In this document: positions 23,471 to 32,698 of the stretch, piece after piece | How positions within the stretch are numbered: the stretch's first letter is position 1 | How the letters are laid out: the number at the start of each line of letters is the position of its first letter | Source of the DNA: Actinomadura sp. K4S16 | GTDB taxonomy: Bacteria > Actinomycetota > Actinomycetes > Streptosporangiales > Streptosporangiaceae | DNA length: 64,000 bases | Reading direction: 5' to 3' | Assembly: GCF_008327685.1 (NCBI RefSeq) | Contig: NZ_BDDE01000010.1 | Location: 868,001-932,000 of the forward strand | Program-made: the position numbers and the translations under genes | The notes under the pieces: model-generated | What the model was told of the DNA's origin: nothing | Databases searched by the model: none | Seen by the model: the letters and a program-made list of their open reading frames with translations, nothing else

Positions 23471-24790
23471 TCAGGCGGCCTGGGGGGCGCGGCGGGCCCC
23501 GAGGAGGTCGAGGACGAGCGCCGCCGACCAGGCGTAGTCGTGGCTGCCGCGCCCGGTTCCGTCGAACGGGTCGAAGAACTCGCGGAACCCGGACTGGCGG
23601 ACGAGCCGCATGGTGGAGCCGTAGAGCAGGTCGGCGACGACGGGCAGGCCGTGGCCTAGGGCGCCGTACCAGACGAGCCAGTTGGTGCTGATCCAGGTGG
23701 GGCCGCGCCAGTAGCCGGCGCGGTCGAACGCGGGGGCCTGGATGTCGCAGGTGGGTACGGGGTAGCCGGCGGCGCCGGCGAAGCGCGCCGACAGCAGGAG
23801 GTCGACGAGGCTCCGGACGACCGGTTCGGGGAGTTCGGGGTCGAGCAGCGGGCCGAACGAGCCGGCGGTGACGACGGGCAGCAGCCGGTCGTCGCGCAGG
23901 TCGCGGGCGCGGAAGCAGCCGGTCTCGGCGTCCCAGAGCCGGTCGAGGACGGCGCGGTGGACGCGCTCGGCGCGTTCGCGGTGCGGGACGGGGTCGGCGC
24001 CGATGATCTCGGCGATGGCGGCGAGGGCGTGCGTGGAGGCGAGGTAGACGGCGTTGACGAGGGGGTCCTCGACGGCGAACGGGTGCGTGTCGCGGAGGTA
24101 GCCGGGCCGGTAGCCCGCGTCCCGCATGAGCGCGACGAGCCGGACGTAGCGGTCGTAGTCCTCGCCGGTCGGCAGGGTGTGGGGGCGCAGGCCGGGTGCG
24201 TAGGAGGACGGCGGGAGCGGGAGCGCGCCGAGGGGACGGTCCCAGGCGGGGCTGTTGTCGAGGCCCGACTCCCAGGGGTGGCAGATGGCGATGAGGCCGC
24301 TGGAGTCGAGGTCGCGGCAGCGGGCGAGGTAGCCGTGCTGGGCCGTCAGCATCGGGTACAGGCGGGCCAGGAACGCCCGGCTGCCGTCCCTGTCTGCGGC
24401 GCACTCGTGCAGGCGGAGGGCGCTGAGGGCGTGCAGCGGCGGCTGGGTGAGGCCGGAGGTGTGGACGCCGCGCGGGGCGCCGGGCTGCCGGTCGCTGCGC
24501 CACAGTTCGGGGCCGGGGAAGAAGGCGCGCCGGTCGAGGCTCGTGTTGAACACGATGTGGGGGACCATCCCGTCCGCCCACTGGCCGCGGAACAGGGAGA
24601 GCAGCTCGGCCTCGGCCCGGTCGTGCCGGTGGCGGGCGAGGCCCATGCTGATGAAGGCCGAGTCCCAGCTCCACTGGTGCGGGTAGAGGCCGGGCGAGGC
24701 GGCGGTGGCGGTGCCCGTCCAGTTCGCGTCGAGGACCCGGGCCGCGGCCTTCCACAGCGCGGTCTCGTCGCCGGTGAGACGGGAGCTCAT
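23471..24790 (-). CDS. MGH1-like glycoside hydrolase (GH63-type, (alpha/alpha)6 barrel)
   Basis: 439 aa without a signal peptide, so cytoplasmic. The N-terminus contains YPHQWSWDSAFISMGLARH (about 36-54), then QWADGMVPHIVFN (about 71-83), typical of glucosylglycerate/mannosylglycerate hydrolases and related GH63 enzymes. Late motifs are YWRGPTWISTNWLVWYGALGHG (about 360-382) and REFFDPFDGTGRGSHDYAWSAALVLDLL (about 402-430). It probably acts on a compatible-solute glycoside or small oligosaccharide; the exact substrate cannot be read from sequence. Confidence 0.88.
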   Translation of the reverse strand: MSSRLTGDETALWKAAARVLDANWTGTATAASPGLYPHQWSWDSAFISMGLARHRHDRAEAELLSLFRGQWADGMVPHIVFNTSLDRRAFFPGPELWRSDRQPGAPRGVHTSGLTQPPLHALSALRLHECAADRDGSRAFLARLYPMLTAQHGYLARCRDLDSSGLIAICHPWESGLDNSPAWDRPLGALPLPPSSYAPGLRPHTLPTGEDYDRYVRLVALMRDAGYRPGYLRDTHPFAVEDPLVNAVYLASTHALAAIAEIIGADPVPHRERAERVHRAVLDRLWDAETGCFRARDLRDDRLLPVVTAGSFGPLLDPELPEPVVRSLVDLLLSARFAGAAGYPVPTCDIQAPAFDRAGYWRGPTWISTNWLVWYGALGHGLPVVADLLYGSTMRLVRQSGFREFFDPFDGTGRGSHDYAWSAALVLDLLGARRAPQAA

Positions 24791-24886
24791 GTGATCCAGG
24801 TGGCCTCCCCCTGCGCGCGAGAAGGGTGCCTCTTGATTGTCGCCTCAGATCGCGGTCACGGCGACCCCCGGGGCAGCGACGGTTGT

Positions 24887-25723
24887 CTACCGGACGGGGG
24901 CCCGTCCGGTGAATATTTGCGGTGCCGCCGCCCGCGCCAGGAGCCACTGCGCGATCTCCTCGCCGGCGGCGATGCCGCGCGCGGCGGTGACGGCGGTGGC
25001 CGGGGCCGTCCAGCCGGTGTCGTGCAGCTCCCCGTGGGCGGGGCGGATCGACAGGTCGGCGGCGGCCAGCAGCTCGGCGTCCAGGAGCGCGTCCCCTGCG
25101 GCGATCATCGTGGACGCGCCGGCGCGGCGGGCGACCTCCCGGGCGGCGGCGGCCTTGGTCAGGCCGGCGGGCAGGCAGTAGACCTTGCGGCCCTGGAGGG
25201 ACGTGCGCCAGCCGCGTTCGGCGCACCATCCGGTGAGGTCCTCGACCCAGCCGGGCGGGAGCGCGGCCCGGTCCACGACGGTGTAGGCGAACAGGTCGGA
25301 CGCGGTGCGCCGCTTGAGGACGAAGTCGCCGCCGTTGCGGGCGAGGTGATCCCGGACGTCCGCGAGCGGCGCGCACCCGTCGGCGAGCCGTTCCCGGACG
25401 GCCGCCGCCCAGTCAGGGTCGTCCTCGCCGTCCACGAGGATGTGGCCGCCGTTCGCGCAGATGGCGTACCGGGGCGGCTTCTCCAGCAGGTTCACGCGCC
25501 GGTACTGCTCAGAGGTGCGCGTCGTCGTCGGGACGAACGCGGCCGCGGCCGTGAGGGCCTCCAGTGCGCGCGCGGAGGCTTCGGTCATGTACGAGAGCGG
25601 GGCGCCTTGGTAGAACTCCACGCACAGCAGCCGCGGCATGGTCTCGTCTGGGCCGTCCAAGGCGAAGGCCGCGGTCGAGTAGATGAGCGTGCGGTCCAGG
25701 TCGGAGCACACCAGGACGGTCAC
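24887..25723 (-). CDS. HAD-family phosphatase of Ter biosynthetic cluster
   Basis: 278 aa; GTG start at 25723 overlaps the upstream StiP-type gene stop by 4 nt. HAD motif I is VCSDLDRTLIYS (residues 5-16), and a late motif GDALLDAELLAAADLSIRP (about 217-235) supplies the acidic metal ligands. Residues such as QGRKVYCLP and LKRRTASDLFAYTV lie in the cap. HAD phosphatases of this kind accompany the Ter-linked phosphoribosyltransferase/aldolase operon and are predicted to dephosphorylate its sugar or nucleoside-like product. Last gene of the four-gene coupled operon. Confidence 0.88.
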   Translation of the reverse strand: MTVLVCSDLDRTLIYSTAAFALDGPDETMPRLLCVEFYQGAPLSYMTEASARALEALTAAAAFVPTTTRTSEQYRRVNLLEKPPRYAICANGGHILVDGEDDPDWAAAVRERLADGCAPLADVRDHLARNGGDFVLKRRTASDLFAYTVVDRAALPPGWVEDLTGWCAERGWRTSLQGRKVYCLPAGLTKAAAAREVARRAGASTMIAAGDALLDAELLAAADLSIRPAHGELHDTGWTAPATAVTAARGIAAGEEIAQWLLARAAAPQIFTGRAPVR

Positions 25724-26832
25724 TGAACGGCCCCCTTGCCGAACCGGGGATGGATGAACCCCATGCACGCGTAGGGGAACCGGTCTGGCTCGACCTCGTG
25801 GACGGGCACCCCGCGCTCTCGGGCGAGCAGCTTGATGTGGGCGACCTCCTGATGGGCGTCGGCGCGCACGAGCACCTTCCACGGGACGCGCCGCAGCAGC
25901 ACCCGCGTGGTCTCGCCGATCCCCGGCTTGACGAGGTTCAGGTCGTCGATGCCCTCCGCGTCGGCGCAGCGCCGGACGGCCTCCCATCCCGACCAGTCGG
26001 GCGCGCGGTCGGCAGCGCGGAGCTCCGGCAGGTCCTTGGCGACGCGTTCGGCGACCTCCTCGAACCGCGCGCAGACCGCGGTGAGGAAGACCTCCGACAC
26101 GTCGTCCGGGGCCAGCTCGGCGTAGAACTTCGCGCCGTGGAAGTCGCCGGGCCCGATGAGGGAGTCGTTCAGGACCGTGCGGCTCACCAGGCCCGACACG
26201 GTCGAGTTGAGGCAGGCGGACGGGATCAGGAAGTCGTCCCGGGTGCCGTACAGGGAGGTGCACCGCCCCGGGTCTGCCAGCACGGCGAGATCGGACGGGA
26301 ACGGGTGCGCCGCCAAGGCGGCGGTCAGTTCCTTGGTGATGGCGCCCTTGCCGGTCCAGCCGTCCACGAACATGACGGACGCCGGGTCGTGGTGCTCGGC
26401 GAGGTACCGCAGCGCGACCGTGTCGATGCCCCGCCCCCGGACGATGCTGACCGCGTAGTGCGGGACGTCGAGGCCGTGGGCGAACCGCGCCCAGCGGCGC
26501 ATCAGGACGCCGACCGGCGTCCCGGCACGCGCCAGCGACACCAGGACGGCGTCCGGCCCGCGCTCGGCGAGGATCATCTCGGTGACCAGCCCGGTCGCGT
26601 AGGCGAGCCGCTCGGCGGACGCGTCCAGGGCCTCGTGGAAGAGCTTCCGGTACTCCGGACCCGGCTGGTACTCGACCGGAAGCGACTCGGCGTAGTGCGC
26701 CCGTCCCGACTGGATGGCCGCCTCGCGTTCCTCCGTGGGCGCTTCCAGCCGCGCATGGGAGAGATCCTTGAGGAGCCAGGCGACGTCCTCGGCCGGGTAG
26801 CTGCCGAAGGCCGGCCCGTACAGCGGCTTCAC
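25720..26832 (-). CDS. StiP-type cysteine protease domain protein with C-terminal Pelota-like domain
   Basis: 370 aa. The N-terminal half (YPAEDVAWLLKDLSHARLEAPTEEREAAIQSGRAHYAESLPVEY) and MFVDGWTGKGAITKEL match the family annotated as cysteine protease StiP in tellurium-resistance operons. The C-terminal part (RVLLRRVPWKVLVRADAHQEVAHIKLLARERGVPVHEV, about 308-345) resembles the Pelota RNA-binding fold. It overlaps both neighbours by 4 nt. Substrate unknown; protease activity is a published prediction, not seen here. Confidence 0.85.
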   Translation of the reverse strand: MKPLYGPAFGSYPAEDVAWLLKDLSHARLEAPTEEREAAIQSGRAHYAESLPVEYQPGPEYRKLFHEALDASAERLAYATGLVTEMILAERGPDAVLVSLARAGTPVGVLMRRWARFAHGLDVPHYAVSIVRGRGIDTVALRYLAEHHDPASVMFVDGWTGKGAITKELTAALAAHPFPSDLAVLADPGRCTSLYGTRDDFLIPSACLNSTVSGLVSRTVLNDSLIGPGDFHGAKFYAELAPDDVSEVFLTAVCARFEEVAERVAKDLPELRAADRAPDWSGWEAVRRCADAEGIDDLNLVKPGIGETTRVLLRRVPWKVLVRADAHQEVAHIKLLARERGVPVHEVEPDRFPYACMGFIHPRFGKGAVQ

Positions 26833-28184
26833 GATGCCCTCCTATAGGACGGGACAGTGGCGACCGTCACAGGGGCGAGCGCGCGCAGCCGTTCCAGGAG
26901 GCCGCCGGCGAGCGCCTGGGTGTCGCCGACGTCGTCCACCACGAACACGATCCTGTCGAAGGGGCGTTGCCCCGTCCCAGGGGCGACGTTGTAGGCGTAC
27001 CGCTCCCCCGGCCCATCGGCGGGGTCGTCATGGGACGGGAAGACCAGGCGGGTCCTGATCGCGTAACCCGGGTCGTCCACGGCCAGTACGGGGGAACGCG
27101 TCGTCGTCGAGTAGCGGACGTCCACGTCCGGCCGGGCGTCGGCGAGCGCCTCCGCGAGGCGCAGCGGCGCGTACATCAGCTCCTCGAATCCGAGGACGAG
27201 AACGCGGGACGCCTCTCCGAGGCCCGCCGCGAGGGCGTCGCCCATCCGGGCCAGTTCCTTCTCCAGCCGCGCCCGGTAGTCGGGCAGGAACCCGTGGCGT
27301 CCGCCGTCCGGCAGTCCGGCGGGCCAATCCATCTCGACCCGGGTGACGTCGAGGCCCGGCCCGCCCTCAGGCATGGCGGACGGGGACGAGATCCCAGCGA
27401 CGATCGCCCTGCCCGCCTCAAGGACGCCCTCAGGAAGCTCGACCTGTCCCCCGGCCAGCGCCACCGCGTCTATGCGAGCCCCCAGGCGAGCGGCTAGAGC
27501 GTCCATGCGGGCCCGGTCGGCAGGGCCGCGCAGGTCGACCAGGGCCGCGAGCACGTAATGCCTCCTGGGACGGACGGCGTGCAGGGCCTCGATGGTGTTC
27601 AGCACCGTCCGGCCGGTGGAGAGCTCGTCGTCCACCAGCACCACCGGTACGTCGCGATCGAGCGGCGCGGGATCGGCGGGCAGCAGCAGATGACTCGTTG
27701 CGTGGCTGTGCTCTTCCTCGAACCCGCCGTAGGGGGCGAACCCCTCAACGGGACGCCGCGTGGAGTGCAGGTAGTAGGCGCCGCCTAGAGCGTCCGCCAC
27801 CGAATGCCCCAAGGCCGTCGCGGTCTCGGCATAGCCCAGGACGATCGCGTCCACGGGGGCCTGCGGAACGCGCAGGAGGTCACGTAGCGCGGTGGCGGCG
27901 TTCGGCTCGCCGCGCAGGCCGTCCAAGAGAAGCGAACCAGGACGGGACGGCTCGTCGCCTCGCAGGCGCGCGCGCACAAGCTCGCCAAGCAGCAGCCCGG
28001 ACCCGTACACCAGGCGCGGATCGGTCGGCACGTGCTTGCCCAGCACGGCGGACACCAGCAGGTGCGCGCGTTTCGGATTGCGGCGCACGGCGAGCCCGAC
28101 GAGGGACGAGAGCCCGGCGCCTGCGGGCCGCGCGCCGTCCACCAGGCGCACGCCCAGCCGCGCGGCCACCCAGGAAGCGGTCAC
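26829..28184 (-). CDS. Phosphoribosyltransferase with TRSP domain (Ter cluster)
   Basis: 451 aa from a GTG at 28184 that overlaps the aldolase stop by 4 nt. The PRPP-binding loop is VVLVDDELSTGRTVLNTI (about 180-197), preceded by GGAYYLHSTRRPV. The C-terminal third (GFLPDYRARLEKELARMG; VLVLGFEELMYAPLRLAEALAD; YNVAPGTGQRPFDRIVFVVDDV) matches the TRSP module that accompanies such transferases in Ter operons. It probably transfers a phosphoribosyl group in synthesis of a nucleoside-like molecule; this role is a family prediction. A frame-open extension upstream overlaps the aldolase gene and is rejected. Confidence 0.87.
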   Translation of the reverse strand: MTASWVAARLGVRLVDGARPAGAGLSSLVGLAVRRNPKRAHLLVSAVLGKHVPTDPRLVYGSGLLLGELVRARLRGDEPSRPGSLLLDGLRGEPNAATALRDLLRVPQAPVDAIVLGYAETATALGHSVADALGGAYYLHSTRRPVEGFAPYGGFEEEHSHATSHLLLPADPAPLDRDVPVVLVDDELSTGRTVLNTIEALHAVRPRRHYVLAALVDLRGPADRARMDALAARLGARIDAVALAGGQVELPEGVLEAGRAIVAGISSPSAMPEGGPGLDVTRVEMDWPAGLPDGGRHGFLPDYRARLEKELARMGDALAAGLGEASRVLVLGFEELMYAPLRLAEALADARPDVDVRYSTTTRSPVLAVDDPGYAIRTRLVFPSHDDPADGPGERYAYNVAPGTGQRPFDRIVFVVDDVGDTQALAGGLLERLRALAPVTVATVPSYRRAS

Positions 28185-29350
28185 CGGCTGTCCGCCGCTT
28201 CCAGCAGCTCGACGAACGTGACGCCCTCCGCCGCCACCCCGAACACCTGGGCGCGCAGCATCAGCCGCTGCGCCCACGCGCGGTGCGGTTTGGCCTCGTT
28301 CATCTTGTTGGCGTAGGAGCTGGCCATCGCCCCTCCCCCGGCGACGCCGAGGATGTCGGCGGCGTCGCTGTACTCCTCGTGCGTCACCACCGACAGGGCG
28401 TGGACGGCCGCGACGTGGCTCGGATGGATCACGGTCTTGCCGGTGAGCCCGTTCGCCTTGTCGAGGTGCACCTCGCGGATCAGCCCGTCCAGGTCGGAGG
28501 TGATGAGCCGCTGCCGCAGCGGCGCGGCGTGCTGCCGCTCGAACGGCGACTGCCGCAGCTGCGGTTTGAACATCCGCTCCCCCTGCGAGAAGTACTCCCA
28601 CACGGGCCCGGTCACCACGTAGCCGGTGCCGTCGGCGCGGCCGAGGATGTTCACCACGTCGCAGATCACGCCCGCGACCGGCCGGATGTCGTAGATCGTC
28701 AGGTCGGGCGGGCGGCGCAGCCCGTACGCGGCGGACATGTCGGTCGCCCCCAGCCGGACGGCGAGGATCCGCGACCGGTGCTTGGCGAGGAGCCGCGCCA
28801 CGTCGTGCAGCATCTCCGCGCGCGTCTCGGCGTACACGGCCTCCGGGCTCTCGATCACCGGCATCGCCAGCAGCCGCAGCCCGGAGGCGTCGCCCGCGTC
28901 CGCCAGCCCGTCCAGGAACGCTCCACCGCCCGACGCGGTGAACTTGGGCAGCACGAACCCGCTGACGAGCTCCGCCGCGTCGCCGAGCCGGCGGATCAGG
29001 TCGCCGATCTGCCGGGGGTCGCGGACGCGGACGAACAGCAGCGGGACCTCCGCGCCAGGCGTCTCGGAAGAGCCGTGCAGCGTGCGCAGCTGCGTCACGA
29101 GGTTGGCCTCGCCGGCCTCGACCTCGTCGTCGGCGATCGCGTCCTCCAGGCACACCACCATGCTCATCACGCCCCGCCTCGCCGCCCGTTCGATGTCGGC
29201 GGCGAGGAGCGGGCGCGTGGCGGGGCAGTACAGCGTCGCGCCGAGCGCGACCGCCAGCACGGCCGGGTCGTCGTGCCGGCCGAACGGGCGCGGATGACGG
29301 TAGAACAGGTGCTTGCGACGCGCGGCGTCGATGTGGTCGAAATGCCGCAT
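28181..29350 (-). CDS. HpcH/HpaI aldolase/citrate-lyase-beta-like enzyme (Ter cluster)
   Basis: 389 aa, first gene of the four-gene coupled operon. TIM-barrel features: GATLYCPATRPLLAADIERAARRGVMSMVVCLEDAIADDEVEAG (about 35-80) with the acidic metal-binding region, KFTASGGGAFLDGL, MPVIESPEAVYAETRAEMLHDVARLL (about 160-186), RLGATDMSAAYGLRRPP and GKTVIHPSHVAAVHALSVVTHEEY. CitE-like proteins of this type are a core of the predicted Ter-linked metabolite pathway. Substrate unknown. Confidence 0.88.
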   Translation of the reverse strand: MRHFDHIDAARRKHLFYRHPRPFGRHDDPAVLAVALGATLYCPATRPLLAADIERAARRGVMSMVVCLEDAIADDEVEAGEANLVTQLRTLHGSSETPGAEVPLLFVRVRDPRQIGDLIRRLGDAAELVSGFVLPKFTASGGGAFLDGLADAGDASGLRLLAMPVIESPEAVYAETRAEMLHDVARLLAKHRSRILAVRLGATDMSAAYGLRRPPDLTIYDIRPVAGVICDVVNILGRADGTGYVVTGPVWEYFSQGERMFKPQLRQSPFERQHAAPLRQRLITSDLDGLIREVHLDKANGLTGKTVIHPSHVAAVHALSVVTHEEYSDAADILGVAGGGAMASSYANKMNEAKPHRAWAQRLMLRAQVFGVAAEGVTFVELLEAADSR

Positions 29351-29446
29351 GAACCCCTCGTCAGACGGTGCTTTCGGCGGGGGGCGCCGAGGGTCGTGCC
29401 CGGGCGGCGAAGCGGTGCACGGCGGAGCGGTGCCGGGTCTGCCGGG

Positions 29447-30025
29447 TCACAGGTGCGTCGCCACGGCCGGGAGCAGGTGCTGGAACGTGCGGCCGGTCGC
29501 GGTCGCGCCGATCGCGGTCATCGACCAGCCCTGCCCGTCCCGCGACACCTTGGCCATGATCTGCGCGTTGTGCTGCCCCGCGCCGCTCAGGTCGTAGCGC
29601 GCGATCTCCTGGCCGGTGCTCTCGTCCACCAGCCGGCAGAACGCGTTGGCGATCTGGGTGAAGTCCTGGCCGGTGAAGGAGTTCACGGTGAACACCAGCT
29701 GGGTCACGTTCGCGGGGACGCTCTGCAGGTCGACGTTGATGACCTCGTCGTCGCCCTCGCCCGCGCCGGTCAGGTTGTCGCCGGTGTGCTGGACGGAGCC
29801 GTCCGTGCTGCGCAGCTGCCGGAACCAAACCTGGTCGGCGAGGTTGCCGGAGGCGTCGAACAGCAGGCACGAAGCGTCCAGGTCGATGGACTGCGCCTTG
29901 CCCTTGCCGAACAGCCCCTTCTTGGCGACGGCGTCCCAGCCGAGGCCCATCTTGACTCTGGTCAGGGTGCCACCGCCCGGCTTGGCCAGCGAGACCTTCT
30001 GCCCCTTCTGCAGCGATATGGACAT
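29447..30025 (-). CDS. TerD-family stress protein
   Basis: 192 aa. Signature segments are VKMGLGWDAV, IDLDASCLLFD (about 47-57) and [19 protein letters not shown] (about 82-100), the calcium-binding acidic loop of TerD/CABP proteins. Compared with the other two TerD proteins it carries an insertion KKGLFGKGKAQS after GWDA and diverges at the C-terminus, so it is TerZ/TerD-like rather than a simple duplicate. It lies 96 bp after the start of the aldolase operon and 51 bp past the DUF475 gene. Confidence 0.92.
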   Translation of the reverse strand: MSISLQKGQKVSLAKPGGGTLTRVKMGLGWDAVAKKGLFGKGKAQSIDLDASCLLFDASGNLADQVWFRQLRSTDGSVQHTGDNLTGAGEGDDEVINVDLQSVPANVTQLVFTVNSFTGQDFTQIANAFCRLVDESTGQEIARYDLSGAGQHNAQIMAKVSRDGQGWSMTAIGATATGRTFQHLLPAVATHL

Positions 30026-30076
30026 CGTCGACTCCTTCGATGATCGATGTATGTCGCGGGGTCGGAGGTACGCCGG

Positions 30077-31213
30077 TCAGACCTGGGTGGAGTGCAGCGG
30101 CCGGTCGCCGCCCGCCGCCGAGTCGGGCGAGTCGCCGCCGTGGCTGCGGTTGCGGACCACGGAACTGGCGAACGCGGCGATGATCAGCCCGGCGCCGAGC
30201 CCACCGGTGATCCACTCGGGGACGTGGTGGCCGATGCTGACCAGCATGCAGACCGCGAGGGCGCCGATCGCCCAGTGCGCGCCGTGCTCCAGGTAGACGT
30301 ACTCGTGCAGGGTGCCCTTGCGGACCAGGAAGACCGTGAGGGACCGGATGTACATGGCGCCGATGCCGAGGCCCAGCGCGATGACGATCGGGTCGGTGCT
30401 GATGGCGAAGGCCCCGATGACGCCGTCGAAGCTGAACGAGGCGTCCAGCACCTCCAGGTACAGGAAGAGGAAGAACCCCGCCTTGCCGGTGGCGAGGGCC
30501 AGGGAGCTCGGCCCGGACCGCCCGCCGCCCTTCCCGGCCTCCGCGCCGGCCTCGTCCTCGTTCTCGCCGTCGTCCTCGTCGTCGTCCTCGCTCGCCTCGG
30601 AGAACAGCTCGCCGAGCCCGTTGACCAGGATGTAGGTCACCATGCCGAGCACGCCCGCGATCATGACGCTGCCCGGGTCGGAGGCCGCCAGCCACGCCAC
30701 GAACGCCAGCGAGCCGCCCGCCACCACGACCGACAGCTGGTCCAGCTTGCCGATGCGGGCGAGCGGCCGCTCCAGCCACGGCAGCCACTTGTCGGCGCGC
30801 TCCTCGAACACGAAGTCCAGGAACAGCATCAACAGGAACATGCCGCCGAACGCCGCGATCATCGGGTAGGCGTCGTTCATCAGCTGGTGGTAGCGGTGCG
30901 AGTCGTTGAGGGCCAGGTCGAACGCCTCGACGGGGGACAGCTTGGCCGTGATCCCCACGATCAGCAGGGGGAAGACCAGCCGCATCCCGAACACCGCGAT
31001 CGCGATGCCGACGGTGAGGAAGATCTTCTGCCAGAAGGCGCTCATCCGGTCGAGCACCTTGGCGTTCACCACGGCGTTGTCGAACGACAGCGAGACCTCG
31101 AGGACGGCCAGAACGGCGACCAGGGCGAGCCCGGTCGGCCCGTCGTAGAGCAGGGCGAGGAGCAGGCCGACGACCGTGACGCCGAAGGACCACCCGAAGG
31201 TGCGAAGAATCAT
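30077..31213 (-). CDS. DUF475/TerC-superfamily membrane protein
   Basis: 378 aa from ATG 31213. Two halves of a TerC-type fold: VLAVLEVSLSFDNAVVNAKVL (about 36-56) and LFLYLEVLDASFSFDGVIGAFAI (about 250-272), each with the conserved acidic SFDxxV motif inside a helix. A long acidic cytoplasmic loop (EDDDEDDGENEDEAGAEAG, about 210-230) sits between halves. Probably an integral membrane metal-ion transporter or partner of TerD. It lies between TerD genes with gaps of 51 and 62 bp. Confidence 0.9.
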   Translation of the reverse strand: MILRTFGWSFGVTVVGLLLALLYDGPTGLALVAVLAVLEVSLSFDNAVVNAKVLDRMSAFWQKIFLTVGIAIAVFGMRLVFPLLIVGITAKLSPVEAFDLALNDSHRYHQLMNDAYPMIAAFGGMFLLMLFLDFVFEERADKWLPWLERPLARIGKLDQLSVVVAGGSLAFVAWLAASDPGSVMIAGVLGMVTYILVNGLGELFSEASEDDDEDDGENEDEAGAEAGKGGGRSGPSSLALATGKAGFFLFLYLEVLDASFSFDGVIGAFAISTDPIVIALGLGIGAMYIRSLTVFLVRKGTLHEYVYLEHGAHWAIGALAVCMLVSIGHHVPEWITGGLGAGLIIAAFASSVVRNRSHGGDSPDSAAGGDRPLHSTQV

Positions 31214-31275
31214 GCGCGTATTTCTGCTAGGAAGGACGGCCGGGCGGTGCGGCCGGATTGCGGGGGCGCCGGCAC

Positions 31276-31854
31276 TCAGCCGACGTTGACGCCGAAGTCC
31301 ATCGCGATGCCCGCCAGACCGGAGGCGTACCCCTGTCCGACGGCCCTGAACTTCCATTCGCCGCTGTGCCGGTAGAGCTCACCGAAGACCATCGCCGTCT
31401 CGGTGGAGGCGTCCTCGGTGAGGTCGAAGCGGGCGAGCTCGTTGCCGTCGGTCCGGTTGACGATCCGGATGAAGGCGTTGCGGACCTGCCCGAAGCTCTG
31501 CTGCCGGTTGTCGGCGTCGTAGATCGAGACGGGGAACACGATGCGGTCGCACTCGGCCGGCACCGCGCGGAGGTCGACGTTGATCGACTCGTCGTCGCCC
31601 TCGCCCTCACCGGTCAGGTTGTCGCCGGTGTGCTCCACCGAGCCGTCCGGGCTGCGCAGGTTGTTGAAGAACACGAAGTGCTGGTCCGACATGACCTTGC
31701 CGGTGCTCGCCAGCATCAGCGCGGAGGCGTCCAGGTCGAAGTCGGCGCCGGTGGTGGCGCGGACGTCCCATCCGAGGCCGACGGTGACCGCGGTGAGGTT
31801 CGGCGCGGCCTTCGTCAGCGAGACGTTGCCGCCCTTGGCGAGTGAGACCCCCAT
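31276..31854 (-). CDS. TerD-family stress protein
   Basis: 192 aa. Canonical motifs: [53 protein letters not shown] (about 80-98) and [21 protein letters not shown] at the end. Very similar to the TerD encoded immediately upstream (31904-32479), so a tandem duplication is likely. Cytoplasmic calcium-binding stress protein. Confidence 0.94.
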   Translation of the reverse strand: MGVSLAKGGNVSLTKAAPNLTAVTVGLGWDVRATTGADFDLDASALMLASTGKVMSDQHFVFFNNLRSPDGSVEHTGDNLTGEGEGDDESINVDLRAVPAECDRIVFPVSIYDADNRQQSFGQVRNAFIRIVNRTDGNELARFDLTEDASTETAMVFGELYRHSGEWKFRAVGQGYASGLAGIAMDFGVNVG

Positions 31855-31903
31855 GTGCGGGCTGCTCCCTTCCTGTCTGGTCCGTTCGGGCTGTTCAGAC
31901 TGC

Positions 31904-32479
31904 TCAGATGTTGACGCCGAAGTCCGCCGCGATGCCGGCCAGGCCCGACGCGTAGCCCTGGCCCACCGCCCTGAACTTCCATTCCGTCCCGTTGCGGTAC
32001 AGCTCGCCGAAGACCATCGCGGTCTCCATCGACGCGTCCTCGGTGAGGTCGTAGCGCGCCATCTCCGCGCCGTCGGCCTGGTTCAGCACCCGGATGAAGG
32101 CGTTGCGGACCTGCCCGAAGTTCTGCCCGCGGCTGTCGGCGTCGTAGATCGACACCGCGAACGCGACCCGCTCGGCCGTGGCGGGCATCGCGCCGAAGTT
32201 GACCTTGAGCTGCTCGTCGTCGCCCTCGCCCGCGCCGGTGGTGTTGTCGCCGGTGTGCTCGACGGCGCCGTCCGGGGTGCGCAGGTTGTTGAAGAAGACG
32301 AAGTGCTGGTCGGTGATGATCTTTCCGGAGGCGTCCAGGACCATCGCGGAGGCGTCCAGGTCGAAATCGGTCCCGGTGGTCGTGCGCAGGTCCCAGCCGA
32401 GACCGACGGTCACCGCGGACAGGCCGGGGGCCTGCTTGGTGAGCGAGACGTTGCCGCCTTTGCTCAGGCTGACGGGCAC
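31904..32479 (-). CDS. TerD-family stress protein
   Basis: 191 aa; GTG start at 32479 with GGAGG 7 nt upstream. Motifs: [58 protein letters not shown] and [20 protein letters not shown]. It is the first gene of the tandem TerD-TerD-DUF475-TerD series on the minus strand and is divergent from the coiled-coil gene. Confidence 0.94.
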   Translation of the reverse strand: MPVSLSKGGNVSLTKQAPGLSAVTVGLGWDLRTTTGTDFDLDASAMVLDASGKIITDQHFVFFNNLRTPDGAVEHTGDNTTGAGEGDDEQLKVNFGAMPATAERVAFAVSIYDADSRGQNFGQVRNAFIRVLNQADGAEMARYDLTEDASMETAMVFGELYRNGTEWKFRAVGQGYASGLAGIAADFGVNI

Positions 32480-32698
32480 GATGAGCCTCCAAGATCGCAT
32501 GCCGGATCGGACGCCGAACCGGCGCCCAGCCTTATCGACGTAGCAGCGATGCTATCCGTTCCATCCTTTATGAAGGGATGGCGACAATATTTGTGATTCG
32601 GCCGCCGCCCGGCCGTCCTCCCGCCCCCGGCCGCCTTCGCGGATGGACGAAACCCGGGCGGGTTGCGCAAGACTGGGGGCGGACGAAGGGAGGCTGCG

